From contig NC_087062.1 in NCBI RefSeq assembly GCF_963678635.1, positions 21,131,789 to 21,195,788 on the forward strand: a stretch of DNA of 64,000 nt. Direction: 5' to 3'. The DNA is from Symsagittifera roscoffensis (lineage: Eukaryota; Xenacoelomorpha; Acoela; Convolutidae). Under the pieces are notes generated by a model. It saw only the letters and a program-made list of their open reading frames with translations, was not told the DNA's origin and did not search any database. Shown here piece by piece: positions 50,790 to 61,400 of the stretch (positions within the stretch are counted from its first letter, which is position 1; every line of letters begins with the position of its first letter). Made by a program: the position numbers and the translations under genes.

Positions 50790-51375
50790 TAAGTGGTCTG
50801 GTAGCGAAATATCAGGCAAATTAAGTTGAGTTTTTTCATCCTCAAGTTTTTTCCGCGTGTGTTGTTGGAACTTAACCGATTTGCCTGATTCTCCAACCCC
50901 ATTGGTAAACTTAAGGTTTACAACGACTTGATACCTGTTTGCATCCGTTCGCTTTTCAAAACATTCGTTTCGCAACGACTGACTAAGTGGTCCGGGACGG
51001 TAAAATTAAGCAAGTTAAGTTGTTGTCTTTCATCCTCAGGTTTTCTCCGCGTGTGTTGTTGGTTTTCAACCGACTTGCTTAATTCCCAAACTTCTTGGTA
51101 ATTCGTGGAGCTACTAGCCGATTAGTAGTGACGCACCGTCGTACGACCGTTCAACAAATTTCGTACGCCGTAACATCATCCTAAGTGGTCAGGGAGGTGA
51201 TATTAAGTAAGTTAAGTTGGTTTTATTCATCCTCAGGTTTACTCCGTGTGTGTTGTTTGATATCAACCGACTTTCTTAATCCCCAGCCCCATTGGCAACT
51301 TTACTCACCGAAAACCGTTCCGAATCGCCCCGCAAACGCCCGATAACCATTAAGTATAGTTTGAGTTAAGTATAG
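50790..51375 (+). repeat. three ~190-205 bp leader repeats, each with a hairpin
   Basis: Repeats start at TAAGTGGTC (50790, 50994, 51182). Each has a left arm (CAGGCAAAT, AAGCAAGT, AAGTAAGT), a conserved loop (TTCATCCTCA...TCCGCGTGTGTTGTT) and a complementary right arm (ATTTGCCTG, ACTTGCTT, ACTTTCTT). Repeats 1 and 2 pair perfectly although their arm sequences differ; repeat 3 has one mismatch. Likely an RNA structure of the leader (packaging or translation), by inference. Confidence 0.75.
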
Positions 51376-51386
51376 ACCCTAGAGCC

Positions 51387-51602
51387 ATGGATGAGAACTT
51401 TCAGAAGAGGGTTCAAAGGTTATTTGCGAAGCGAACCAAGCTTGAAAATGAACTGTACAAGTGCCATGAAATTATAATTGAGAACATTGAAAGTCAGAGT
51501 CGCTCATCAAAGATTGACACTCAGATTCAGAATTGCTAGAGCCTGATAGAGACTGCAGTTGAAATAAATGAGGAATTGATTAAGTTAGCTTCTAAATCCT
51601 GA
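51387..51602 (+). pseudogene. N-terminal gag segment of the BEL/Pao element, disrupted
   Basis: From ATG at 51387 (MDENFQKRVQRLF...) the frame runs 50 codons to an in-frame TAG at 51537-51539. It then continues open with gag-like IETAVEINEELIKLASKS to TGA at 51600. The main gag-pol frame (open from 51589) is +1 relative to it. BEL/Pao gag proteins commonly begin with such a charged helical stretch, so the true start is probably here. The stop and frame change together cut it off from the rest. Confidence 0.65.
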
Positions 51603-54600
51603 TAAATTGATACCAGCGCAGGATATGTGGCTTCATACGGTTACATCAAGAAACGATACAGTTTTACAGAAAGCTGCATCATATAAAGCTGGCTTAAACG
51701 TTGAACCTGAGGAAACAGAGGTTGACAATGTTGCAGAATCGTTAAGTACGATCGTAACAACACAACCACAAGATTCACATGAAGCAGATGCGCGCTCTAA
51801 GGTGTCGCGGTACAGTAGTCGACATCATAAATCAGGTTCGCATAAATCCAGTCGCTATACCGTCGCGCAGTCAAAAACATCAACTGAGAAGAGACGAGAT
51901 TTGTTGGTTTTGAAGAAGCAGCAGGAGGAACTTGAGAGACATGCAAAGGTGTCATTGAAGTTGAAAGCGCAGCAAAATAAAATAAAAGAACAGCAAGGTA
52001 ATTTAGAGTTGGAAGAACTAGCTGAGGTACACCGCAAGAAGCTGGCTGAAATTGAGTTAAAGGAATTCGAGTTGGAAGAAGAGCTTTCTGCAGCAAGTGA
52101 GAAGATAGGAAATGCTAGCGTAACACATGTTGACCCACAACGTACTGAACAATGGGTAGAAAACGTTGTCACTGAGCAAGAGCAGGCCGAAGTTGTTGCA
52201 AGCTCCGAGCAAAGTCATCCAGTAGTCGAGAGTTCCACTTTGATTGCTACTGATGTTTTGCAAGGGGTTGGTGCCGTCGTCAGCGGGGGTGCCGTCGTCA
52301 ACGCTGGTCAAACCACATACAGTGAACCGGGAGGCCACAATAGGAATCGAATTCAGGCTCAGAGATCAAGTTTGGTCCAATCGCGCCTGTCATTGCACTC
52401 AATCGAGAACCCATCTAGTTTACCACAGTTCGTTGCCTCCAGCTCAAACTTTGTTACTCCACACTTAGCTTCAACACCTCATGCTGAAGTTTCGCAAAAT
52501 CACAATCTGATACCACAAGCAAGTGGTAGCATTCCCGCTTCAATGCCCTTTGGTAATCCCACCATTAATGTGGCACCGCCTTCTGTGTCGACCGTTACTA
52601 ATCCAGTTTCGCTTCCGGCGAGTCAACCTTTTGTTCCTCCATTAACCGTTCCGATTCCCATTTCGCTTCGGATTGTTCAACCATTTGTCCCGTCAACCGT
52701 TCCTATTCCCTCTTTGCTTCCGGTCAGTCAGCCACATTCCGGCCCCGTTTCAACTGGGTATCAGGCACCTGCAGCGCCATCCCATCAACCTATAAATGTT
52801 CCAAACAACCCAACAAGTTTCTCAAGTGAACACTATAACCCGTATAGCAGTTTGTGGAGACCTGCCGCGACTGCGCAAACGATGCCAGTTCCTCAATACT
52901 GCGCACCGCCCTCAAACGTTTTCTCAGTGACAACTCCTGTTGTTCCACCAAACACCGTAGTTCCTTATACAAGTTTTGGGACTGTGTATTACACCCAGCC
53001 GCAAACTCATCCAGTTGTTGAAACAGCGCATCAAGGTTATCCACCTACATATCCTGCGCCCACTACGGGCCCGTCTTACGTGCCTAATAGCGAACAACCC
53101 ATCTCGGCGAGAGAGTTAGCAGATATCATTCTGCATAGCCGCAAAGACCGTCTACCGGAGTTGAACTTGGAAGTGTTTGATGGAGAACCACTTAACTGGT
53201 ATGAATGGTTCGGGCAGTTCCAAGCAACAGTTGATTCGGCTATGCTAACTGATGATGAAAAACTCAAATATCTGAAAACACACGTTAAAGACAAAGCCAA
53301 GAGTGCAATTGCGGAATACGGCTACAGTGGAGTGTTGTATAAGGATGCTCTAGCAACTCTCCAGAGAAAGTTTGGGCAACCTCATGTTGTAGTTGGTGCA
53401 CATTTGGATAAGTTGAAGAATTTTCCCGCATTGAAGATGCACAACTCTGACCATGTTATAAGTTTTTCTGTGGTGATTTCTGGGCTCGTAGCTGTTTTTA
53501 GATCTTTGTCGTTCAATGACGACTTGAAAAGTGTGAACCTATTAAATCAAGCCGTCAGTAAGCTTCCTCCAAATCTAAAAGAGGCATGGTCCATGCATAC
53601 TGTTAGACAACATTGGCAGCGATTAACATTGCTAGACTTCAACGATTGGCTTAAGAATAAGGCAGAAGGCCATGAGCGATTGAAATCTTTAGTCAAAGTC
53701 GAGCAGCCAGTTAAACAAAAAGTAGTTACAAAAGTGCTTGCAGGTAACACTAAGGTAAGTTCTAAGGATGAGAAAAGTAGAGAAAAGACAAGGTTTCCTC
53801 CATGCTCGCTATGCAAAGGGCAGCATGCACTCTGGAACTGTTCCGTGTTCAAAGAGAAAAACGCAACACAAAGGGCTAAATATGTAGCAGAACAAAAGCT
53901 CTGTTTTTCTTGTTTACAAGGCAACCATACCTTCCGAAAGTGCCAAAAGGCAAGAAAATGCCCAAAACAGGACTGTGAGAGCACTCACAATGTGCTTCTT
54001 CATGGAGCCGAGAAAGTTTTCCCGCCCAAAGAGGCCGACCGATCACCATCGACTCAAACTAATACAAACACTACTTCTGCAAATAACGCAGCTTGTGTTA
54101 AACCTTGTGAGGGAACTGCAAAAGGTATTCTTCCCGTTGCGTTGGTAGATGTGTCCTCTGGTTCGGAAAATTCGAATGCACTAGCACTTTGTGACACCGG
54201 TTCCACTCATTCTTGGGTTTCCGAGGCACTCGTTGAACGTCTGAAATTAGTTGGCACGCCCGTAAATGTTACGACCGATGGTTTTAACTCAGCCAAGGTA
54301 TCTAAAACTCAACGAGTTCACTTGAAAGTTTCCGCAAAGCCCAATGAAAGTGAATTTTCGTTTTCGTTTGTCGCTTTCGTTAAGCACAACATGTATATAG
54401 GACCCGATGTTATAAACGTTTCCGAATTGCAGGTCAAATACCCGCAACTAGCCCCGTTAAAGACGACTGCGTATAATTACAAAGAGATTGAGATAGTTAT
54501 AGGACAGGACTTCTATCATGCGATAAGACCCCTCGAACATGTCTTTGGAGATGAACTTGACTCACCGTGCGCCGTCCGATTTCCGATAGGTTGGGTCATT

Positions 54601-57255
54601 AGTGGTCCGTCTCCTCATCGTTCATCCTTAAATTCTTCTTCCTTTAACTGCGTTACGGACGATACTTCTCTGACCGACCAAATCAAAACTTGGTATGAGT
54701 TAGAGTCGTATGGTGCGTTCAAGCAAGTAGATGCCCGTTCCGCCGCAGACAGGCGTGCTTTGTCGATCCTAAAAACTGAAACCGTTCACGATGGTGAGCG
54801 TTACACTGTACCGATGCTGTGGAGTGATAATGATGTTAGCTTGCCTAACAATTATTATTCTTCATTAGCCCAATTAAAGTCGTTAGAGAAAAGATTAGAT
54901 AAAGATCCGTTACTTCGCGAGAAGTATAGCGAAACAATCAGAGAAGATATAAGTAAAGGATATGTCATAACCGTCAACCCGCACGGTCCCAGCTCACGAG
55001 CCGAACGTGAGTGGTATCTTCCACACCATCCGGTTTTGAACCCGAACAAACCCGGCAAGGTGCGCCGTGTGCTCAATGGAGCATCCAAATTTCATGGCAC
55101 TTCCTTAAATAGATCTCTCTTGGTTGGCCCGGATCTCCTTCAAAATCTTATTTTTGTACTGTTGAGGTTCCGTCAACACAAGTACGCCGTCTCAGCGGAC
55201 ATAGAAGGTATGTTCTTACAAGTTGGAGTACTTGCGCGAGATCAACCGTCTCTCCGTTTTTTGTGGCGGGAGGACCCCACTTCAAGTGTGGTGGTTCACC
55301 AATACACCCGTCATATTTTTGGCGCTCGTGATTCGCCAACTTGTGCGAATTTCGCGCTACAAAAAACTGCTTCTGATAATCAAGCTGAATACCCCGAAGC
55401 CGCTTCAGGCGTTGTCCAGAAGTTTTACATGGACGACTATCTTGACTCGTTCGAAAGTACCGCTGACGCTCTTAGCCTAAGTAAAGACTTAGTCGCAATG
55501 CTCAAATTAGGTGGGTTTAACCTGACAAATTTTGTTAGCAATGTACCCGAAGTTACAACCGCTCTTAATCCGGACAACCGTGAGTCCAACCCGTCAGTTA
55601 AGGATATTTGTAAGAGTCCAGACCAATCGTCGCATGTTCTTCGTCTCAGGTGGGATCATGTAAAAGATACCCTAGTAGTAAGTAGAGTTGTTGATCGACC
55701 ACTAGATAAAGCAATTACTCAACGCACCGTGTTGAGTTTTGTTTCCTCAGTTTTTGATCCAATAGGACTGGTAGCTCCATATACTGTGAAAGCGCGCCTT
55801 TTACTAAAAGACATATGGAGAATCAGTGGTCAAAAGTGGGATGATGATCTCCCAGAGGAAATTAAACAACAATTTCTAGATTGGCACTCAGGACTTCCAC
55901 TATTAGGTACTCTGACGATACCTCGTAGCTACTTTACCGAACCGTTCGACCGCTGTGAACTTCACACGTTCGGTGATAGTTCGCAGGACGTTTTTTGCGC
56001 CGTATCGTTTCTCCGAGCCCGACTTAGCTTAGCTTTTGTATTTGGGAAAGCCCGTGTAGCGCCTATGAAGATGCTCTCCATTCCCAAGTTAGAGCTTCAG
56101 GCTGCTCTGCTTGCGACTCGACTCAAAGAAGAGATTTTGAAAGCGCTTACTTTCAAAGTAAGCAATGTATTCATGTGGACTGATTCTACCACCGTTCTCC
56201 AGTGGCTTAACTCGTGCAACAAACTTCCTGTGTTTGTTGGAAACCGCACTGGTGAAATCTTGGAGTCCACCACCATTGATCAATGGAATCATGTACTCAG
56301 TGGTGATAACCCAGCTGATACCGGCACACGAGGGATTTCTTCGGAAGCCCTCAAGGAAAGCAGCTGGGTTAGAGGCCCTAGTATATTGAGGACATGTGAT
56401 TGGCCATTCAAGCCGAACACTGATGTCATCAAAAAGATCCAATTAAAAGGCCCACTCTGTGACATTGATACATGCCTTGAGACTGCATCTACGTTTGTTG
56501 TTGATGCTTCATCTGAGAAAGCGCCGGCGATCCGTCTGTTTAAGAATTGGGATAAATTCAGCTCAATTGTAAAGTACAAACGTGTTTTAGCGTTTATGCT
56601 TCGTGTGCTACCATCGCATAAACACTTCCGTACAAAAACGCTTGAAATAACCGACCCGTCCGAGTTAGATATTGCCGAGCAGAAGCTCATTTATCTCGCT
56701 CAGTCCGAATCATTTCCTGCCGAAGTGAAAATACTTCAGTCCGATAAACTGATAACAAAGAAAAGTCGGATTGCTAAATATTCTCCGTTCATCGGCCCAG
56801 CTGGTATCCTGCGTTCAACTGGACGTATCAGCCGTCTTGTTGATACCGAATTTGATAGCAAACATCCAATAATACTGGATGGTCGACACCGAGTTGCTCA
56901 TATGTTGATTAGGCATATGCACTTTCAACATGCACATCAGGGGTTGGATTACATGCGTGCTGTCGTTCAGTTGAAATACATTGTTCTGAAGTTGCGCTGG
57001 TTACTTGGGAACATCGAAAATACTTGCATAACATGCCGTAAGCGCAAAGCAAAAACAGTTGTGCCCATTATGTCTGACCAACCGATTGAAAGACTGGGTT
57101 ACAAGCAGCCTCCCTTCTCCAACACAGGTGTTGATTACTTTGGCCCGTTTCAAGTGCCAATACGCCGAAGTACCGAAAAGAAAAGGGGGTTTCCTATTTA
57201 CCTGCCTCACGACTCGAGCAGTTCACATCGAGTTGGTTCCATCTCTCGATACTAG
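51589..57255 (+). CDS. BEL/Pao gag-pol polyprotein (to integrase core)
   Basis: Open from 51589; first in-frame ATG 51625. Residues here are numbered from 51607 (1882 codons). Order: charged coiled-coil about 90-165; Pro/Ser-rich linker about 285-500; DUF1759-like gag domain about 515-640 (FDGEPLNWYEWFGQF); zinc knuckles CSLCKGQHALWNC (about 733) and CFSCLQGNHTFRKC (about 765); aspartic protease DTGS at 863; reverse transcriptase about 1140-1330 with YMDD at 1274-1277; RNase H about 1450-1575 (FGDSSQ, LELQAALLA, WTDSTTVLQWL, DNPADTGTRG); integrase zinc-binding HH-CC about 1780-1810 (ending CITC); and the first catalytic Asp in NTGVDYFGPF (1843). The frame is lost at the A/G run near 57176-57190 and ends at a stop shortly after. 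The protein would be processed in virus-like particles. Confidence 0.93.
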   Translation, partial: LLNPDKLIPAQDMWLHTVTSRNDTVLQKAASYKAGLNVEPEETEVDNVAESLSTIVTTQPQDSHEADARSKVSRYSSRHHKSGSHKSSRYTVAQSKTSTEKRRDLLVLKKQQEELERHAKVSLKLKAQQNKIKEQQGNLELEELAEVHRKKLAEIELKEFELEEELSAASEKIGNASVTHVDPQRTEQWVENVVTEQEQAEVVASSEQSHPVVESSTLIATDVLQGVGAVVSGGAVVNAGQTTYSEPGGHNRNRIQAQRSSLVQSRLSLHSIENPSSLPQFVASSSNFVTPHLASTPHAEVSQNHNLIPQASGSIPASMPFGNPTINVAPPSVSTVTNPVSLPASQPFVPPLTVPIPISLRIVQPFVPSTVPIPSLLPVSQPHSGPVSTGYQAPAAPSHQPINVPNNPTSFSSEHYNPYSSLWRPAATAQTMPVPQYCAPPSNVFSVTTPVVPPNTVVPYTSFGTVYYTQPQTHPVVETAHQGYPPTYPAPTTGPSYVPNSEQPISARELADIILHSRKDRLPELNLEVFDGEPLNWYEWFGQFQATVDSAMLTDDEKLKYLKTHVKDKAKSAIAEYGYSGVLYKDALATLQRKFGQPHVVVGAHLDKLKNFPALKMHNSDHVISFSVVISGLVAVFRSLSFNDDLKSVNLLNQAVSKLPPNLKEAWSMHTVRQHWQRLTLLDFNDWLKNKAEGHERLKSLVKVEQPVKQKVVTKVLAGNTKVSSKDEKSREKTRFPPCSLCKGQHALWNCSVFKEKNATQRAKYVAEQKLCFSCLQGNHTFRKCQKARKCPKQDCESTHNVLLHGAEKVFPPKEADRSPSTQTNTNTTSANNAACVKPCEGTAKGILPVALVDVSSGSENSNALALCDTGSTHSWVSEALVERLKLVGTPVNVTTDGFNSAKVSKTQRVHLKVSAKPNESEFSFSFVAFVKHNMYIGPDVINVSELQVKYPQLAPLKTTAYNYKEIEIVIGQDFYHAIRPLEHVFGDELDSPCAVRFPIGWVISGPSPHRSSLNSSSFNCVTDDTSLTDQIKTWYELESYGAFKQVDARSAADRRALSILKTETVHDGERYTVPMLWSDNDVSLPNNYYSSLAQLKSLEKRLDKDPLLREKYSETIREDISKGYVITVNPHGPSSRAEREWYLPHHPVLNPNKPGKVRRVLNGASKFHGTSLNRSLLVGPDLLQNLIFVLLRFRQHKYAVSADIEGMFLQVGVLARDQPSLRFLWREDPTSSVVVHQYTRHIFGARDSPTCANFALQKTASDNQAEYPEAASGVVQKFYMDDYLDSFESTADALSLSKDLVAMLKLGGFNLTNFVSNVPEVTTALNPDNRESNPSVKDICKSPDQSSHVLRLRWDHVKDTLVVSRVVDRPLDKAITQRTVLSFVSSVFDPIGLVAPYTVKARLLLKDIWRISGQKWDDDLPEEIKQQFLDWHSGLPLLGTLTIPRSYFTEPFDRCELHTFGDSSQDVFCAVSFLRARLSLAFVFGKARVAPMKMLSIPKLELQAALLATRLKEEILKALTFKVSNVFMWTDSTTVLQWLNSCNKLPVFVGNRTGEILESTTIDQWNHVLSGDNPADTGTRGISSEALKESSWVRGPSILRTCDWPFKPNTDVIKKIQLKGPLCDIDTCLETASTFVVDASSEKAPAIRLFKNWDKFSSIVKYKRVLAFMLRVLPSHKHFRTKTLEITDPSELDIAEQKLIYLAQSESFPAEVKILQSDKLITKKSRIAKYSPFIGPAGILRSTGRISRLVDTEFDSKHPIILDGRHRVAHMLIRHMHFQHAHQGLDYMRAVVQLKYIVLKLRWLLGNIENTCITCRKRKAKTVVPIMSDQPIERLGYKQPPFSNTGVDYFGPFQVPIRRSTEKKRGFPIYLPHDSSSSHRVGSISRY

Positions 57256-58033
57256 TTCCTGCGTCATGGGCGTAGAGCGATTTATTGCAAGGCGAGGTAC
57301 CCCCAAAACCATTCTTTCTGACAATGGCACGAATTTTGTTGGTGCTCAAAAGGAGCTCCTATCCTGTGTCCAAAATTGGAACAAAGTCGCCCCGGCCGTT
57401 TTCGTCCACAAAGGCATTAAGTGGAAGTTTAACCCGTCCAGTGCCCCTCATCACGGTGGCGCCTGGGAGCGGCTAGTGAGAAGTGTTAAGCGAGTGTTGT
57501 ACGACATATTAGGCAACAGGAGATTAACTGAGGAAGTTCTAGGAACAACGCTCTGCCTAGTTGAACAATTACTTAACGCAAGACCGATCACTCCGGTCAG
57601 TTCCGATCCGCACGACCTAGAGGCACTCACCCCGAATCACTTCATTCTCGGTCACAGCGCAGCTAGCTTCCCGTCGCTAAGTTTCGAAGAAAACTTCGAC
57701 CATAAGAAGCGGTTCGCCAGAGCGCAATCATACGCTAACGCAATATGGATACGGTGGATGCGGGAATACGTTCCTTCCCTCAATAGGAGGGCAAAGTGGC
57801 ACAACCAGTCAGACGTTAAGTTGAAAGCCGGTGACTTGGTTTGGGTCATAGAGCCTGACACTCCACGTGGACATTATCCACTCGCACGTATCCTAAGACT
57901 GCACTATGGCAAGGACGGATGCGCGCGATCCGCCGACATAAAGACCGTTACGAGCGAACTGACCCGCCCGACCGTAAAGCTCGCTCCCGTTCTTCCTTGT
58001 TTAGGGGTGGAGGATGTTGCAGCGCAAATATAA
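57182..58033 (+). CDS. BEL/Pao integrase C-terminal part, in a shifted frame
   Basis: Continues the integrase from the A/G run at about 57176-57190 in the next frame: LFTCLTTRAVHIE, the second catalytic Asp in LSDNGTNFVG, the catalytic Glu in GGAWERLVRSVK, then a DUF5641-like tail (LKAGDLVWVIEPDTPRGHYP). The stop is at 58031-58033, 19 bases inside the 3' LTR. It has no sensible start of its own, so it is the broken end of the same polyprotein: one base too many (or two too few) at the homopolymer run. Either a real inactivating change or a sequencing slip would give this. Confidence 0.88.
   Translation, partial: KGGFLFTCLTTRAVHIELVPSLDTSSCVMGVERFIARRGTPKTILSDNGTNFVGAQKELLSCVQNWNKVAPAVFVHKGIKWKFNPSSAPHHGGAWERLVRSVKRVLYDILGNRRLTEEVLGTTLCLVEQLLNARPITPVSSDPHDLEALTPNHFILGHSAASFPSLSFEENFDHKKRFARAQSYANAIWIRWMREYVPSLNRRAKWHNQSDVKLKAGDLVWVIEPDTPRGHYPLARILRLHYGKDGCARSADIKTVTSELTRPTVKLAPVLPCLGVEDVAAQI
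58003..58014 (+). promoter_or_regulatory. polypurine tract of the BEL/Pao element
   Basis: AGGGGTGGAGGA directly before the 3' LTR (TGTTGC at 58015); one T in 12 bases. Position and composition fit the plus-strand primer. Confidence 0.75.
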
Positions 58034-58492
58034 AACAATAGTATAAATGCATATAAAAGTAAATGCATACAGGGACAGTAGCCAAGCGTATACATGGTGC
58101 GTCCCGGCGGGTTCGGCGCCGGTTCGAATCCCGACTAGGTCATTTCCTTTCTAGAACTCGAATATGCACCGAACTTGATGGGATGCTCCGTAACCAGGTT
58201 CGATCCCCCAAAACCGATTTTAACCGTCTTTTCGCTCTAATTTGGTTCAGCCTTGATTAAGGCTGACCTTTAAAATGAGCAATTTGTCTCAAGGACAAAT
58301 ACTGGCCATTTTTTGCAGCTTGCTTTGAGTTATGCAGTTTTTTGTGTCCGATGTTACCGATAACAATAAAAAAGTTTGTTAAAAATATCATTATATTACG
58401 AAATTTCCAGAGTTATTTTCCCGATAAAATACTCGTTAATTCAAGTGTTTGAAAAGAGATTTTATTACGAAGTGTGGAGATTGGCGCGCACA
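58015..58492 (+). repeat. 3' LTR of the BEL/Pao element (478 bp)
   Basis: Same ends and contents as the 5' LTR, including A box (from 58079), B box (58121-58131) and the CCGGCG/CGCCGG hairpin. It has about 7 extra bases near 58066-58073 relative to the 5' LTR. Followed by target duplication ATATG. Confidence 0.95.
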
Positions 58493-58497
58493 ATATG

Positions 58498-61400
58498 CAA
58501 ATACTAATGAACTAATTAATCTCCATCGAAAAGGATGCTATTATTACAGACGATCGTACAATCAAAAACAACAAATGTTTTAACCAATTTCACTACTTGA
58601 ATTGAGAAAAAAGAACGAAAAAAAATACCAGAAAAATTTTTAAATTTTTTTGTGAAATTTTGTTCACTTTATTTAAATGTTCTAGGAAGTTGATTAAAAT
58701 TTTGCACAGTTTTTTTTTAAAGAATTCAATCCTTCCCCTATAATTCCAAAATAATTTATTAGAAAAAAATGCTAAAGGAAAATAAACCGACAGAATTGAA
58801 GCCCACCGATCTGCGCAAAAATAGACCAAAAAATTTGGACTCCTAGAAACCTAACACAAGTAAAGAAGTTTCTGATCGAGGCAAACCAACTGCAACCGAA
58901 TTAAAGACTTACATATTTACTTTGAAACATAGTCAATAATATAAAACTACTGCTCCAATTTTTTGGGCCAATTTGAGAAACACAGCCAAGAAAACTTGAA
59001 AATACCACTTAAATGTTTAGTATATTTTTTTCATACCGCTAATGCTTCACATTACCTAAGAATCTTGGAGCGTATTTTGTTGACTATGAAGAGGTCGTTA
59101 ATTGCATGTAAGCAAAAAATTATTGCAGATTTTAACAACTTTTGTTTTTTTTTCTCTAAAAACTGACAAAAATGAAGTGTATACACTGTGCTCCTCCAAA
59201 CTACAACAAAAAACTGAGAAAAAAACAATATGCAAGAAATGTGTTTGTTTCATTCTTCTGTTTTTAAAAGCGCAAGCCTATTTCCACCATACAGGTCTAC
59301 GCTGAAGAGTTTTCATTTTCCCGATTTTTTCTCGAAAGAACGAAAGATCAAGATCTGTTTGAGGTTTGGTTCCTCTAGGGTCGGAACTTTTTTCTTCACT
59401 GAACAACAAAATTTGGCTGACGTTTAGGTTTAGGGACAACTTTTTATAGTTATGAACAGCGAACAAGTTAAGCGCGATTCAATATTAAATCCTCACAAAA
59501 GTTCTGCTTAGCTCATTGATCAGATTCGTTCAAAAACTGAATTTCTTATAACAATTAATTTTTTGATCAATTCGCAAGCAGCAAAAACGGCAAAGTGGAA
59601 CTTCCACAATTCTAATGAAACGTTGGAACAGCTCAGGAGATTTTTTTCTTAAAAACCAAATACCTTTAGTGTCCTTTACGAACTAACTCCATATTAATAA
59701 ACTTAAGTTTGTACCTTGATGAATCAATAATCAGTATATAGAATCATATATAAATGAAATAATGAAAACCGGCAGATCTAGCAAAGGCTATCTTTATCAA
59801 CCACCCTAGTGTACAAAGCTAGAAAACTAAAAAAAAATTTATTGGCTACAGCTCGAAAAAGTACCCAACTCCTGTTTGGTCCGATTCCTGTAACATTTAA
59901 TATTACTCGAAGTAAACCATCCAATTTTGTACATTAAATCAACAATCATATATTTTGAACAACAATGAACTAGTGAATTACATTTTTCAGATAGACTCAT
60001 GGTTTATTTGTGAAAAGTCACGACCATGATTGTCAAACCCTCAATCATCAGAGTAAGCAGTTTGCTGATCAGCGGGTCTCGTTGTTTAACCTTTTCGATT
60101 AAGTTCGATATGTGCCTAATTTATGTTTTCTATAATATGAGTTTGATTTAATGTTTGATTTATGAACTTTGATAAGTTTACTTTTCTATTCTTCTTCTTC
60201 TTCTTCTTCTTCTGCTGCTTCTTTTTCTGCATTACAAAAATATCTTCAAAAAGTAGAGATTCAGACCATCAGCCTCTTTATTAACTGCTTGCTACTTTAA
60301 ATGATCCGAGAAACAAAAGCAGCTGTTATGTTTAGTCTTTAGCTTACGAAGTAATAAACTCATGCTATTTTGAATACTAAAAGTATTGAACAGTACTGTA
60401 GCTGAACAGAATTTTTGCTGGTAAACAAAAAAATTACGTTTCTTTTTCTACTGATTAAGACCATTTAAAAAATAGAGTTGTCTATTTTTGAAACATTTTA
60501 AATCAATCTTAGCTTGTTAGTGAAATTTAAAACAAATTTAAAAAAAACATAGATTGCAAATTTTTTATGACTCTTTATTTTTTAAACTCTTTTGGACGGT
60601 CAGCAAATTGTTAACTAGTTACATTCAAGAACGTGTCCTTCTGCTATATTTGTAAAAAAAATTTACTAGAAGTTTCGCTAAACTACTGTAGTTCAAATTA
60701 CTAAAAGTGAACTAGTTTGCAGCGAAAATGTAAGCTTCGATGGAGGAACTGGTTGTTTCTTCTCTGACTGAAAGTACGTCTCAAGAAAAATATTGTAGTT
60801 TAAACCCGAACGATGAGTATTACAAGTTTAAACGTTTTTATGTTCTGATTCGAATTTTCTATATCAGCTGTTCGTCACATTTCTTATATCAGACTGTTCG
60901 GTGAAATGTCTAAAACAAAAATTGAAAGAGAACATATTTGAGAGAACCGCGGTTGGACTTATTTAGGCCACCTTTTTCTCATAAAAAACTTCCAAGGAAA
61001 AGCTCACAATTTTTAGATAATTTAGCGGACTTATAGTACCAAAAAAATAGCTCATTTTTATGGGCCAGGAAAAAAAACAAAATGCACACTTTTAAAGTCT
61101 CACATCAAAATAATCGTTTTTATTGAATACTTTTACGATCTTTGTTCCCTAAAACTCACTCGGCACTGTTAACTAATTGTATTAGAAGAAAAAACACTCC
61201 ATCAGATTTCAGGATTAAACAATTTCGAAAAAAAAACTGATACTTATAAGTTGTATCCAGCTGTATCCAGTTTACCAGCCAAAAAAAACTACCAGAGATT
61301 TTGAAAAATCCTAATACATTTCGATGGTAAGACATACAAAAAAGTAAAAAGAATCTGATTTTGCAAACTTTTTCTTCAAACTATGACTAGGTCAGGAAAA

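Larger units (their letters stand above)
49409..58492 (+). mobile_element. BEL/Pao LTR retrotransposon, near-complete, young insertion
   Basis: 9084 bp flanked by the 5 bp direct repeat ATATG (49404-49408 and 58493-58497). LTRs start TGTTGCAG and end GCGCACA. Order: 5' LTR, PBS, ~1.5 kb leader, gag, protease, RT, RNase H, integrase, PPT, 3' LTR. This is the pol order of BEL/Pao, and the family domains (DUF1759-type gag, DTGS protease, YMDD RT, Pao-type RNase H, HHCC and catalytic integrase) are visible. There is no envelope gene. Lesions: a stop and a frame change in N-terminal gag, and a one-base frame change in integrase. The near-identical LTRs and perfect target duplication indicate recent insertion; as it stands, this copy probably could not make all its proteins. 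Confidence 0.95.

Noticed and set aside
52057-57210. Numerous minus-strand and alternate-frame reading frames inside the BEL/Pao gag-pol
   Set aside because: Shadows of the long gag-pol frame; none has a domain.
58063-58260. 65-codon frame in the 3' LTR (Arg-rich)
   Set aside because: Lies wholly in the LTR over the tRNA-like block; the frame is incidental.
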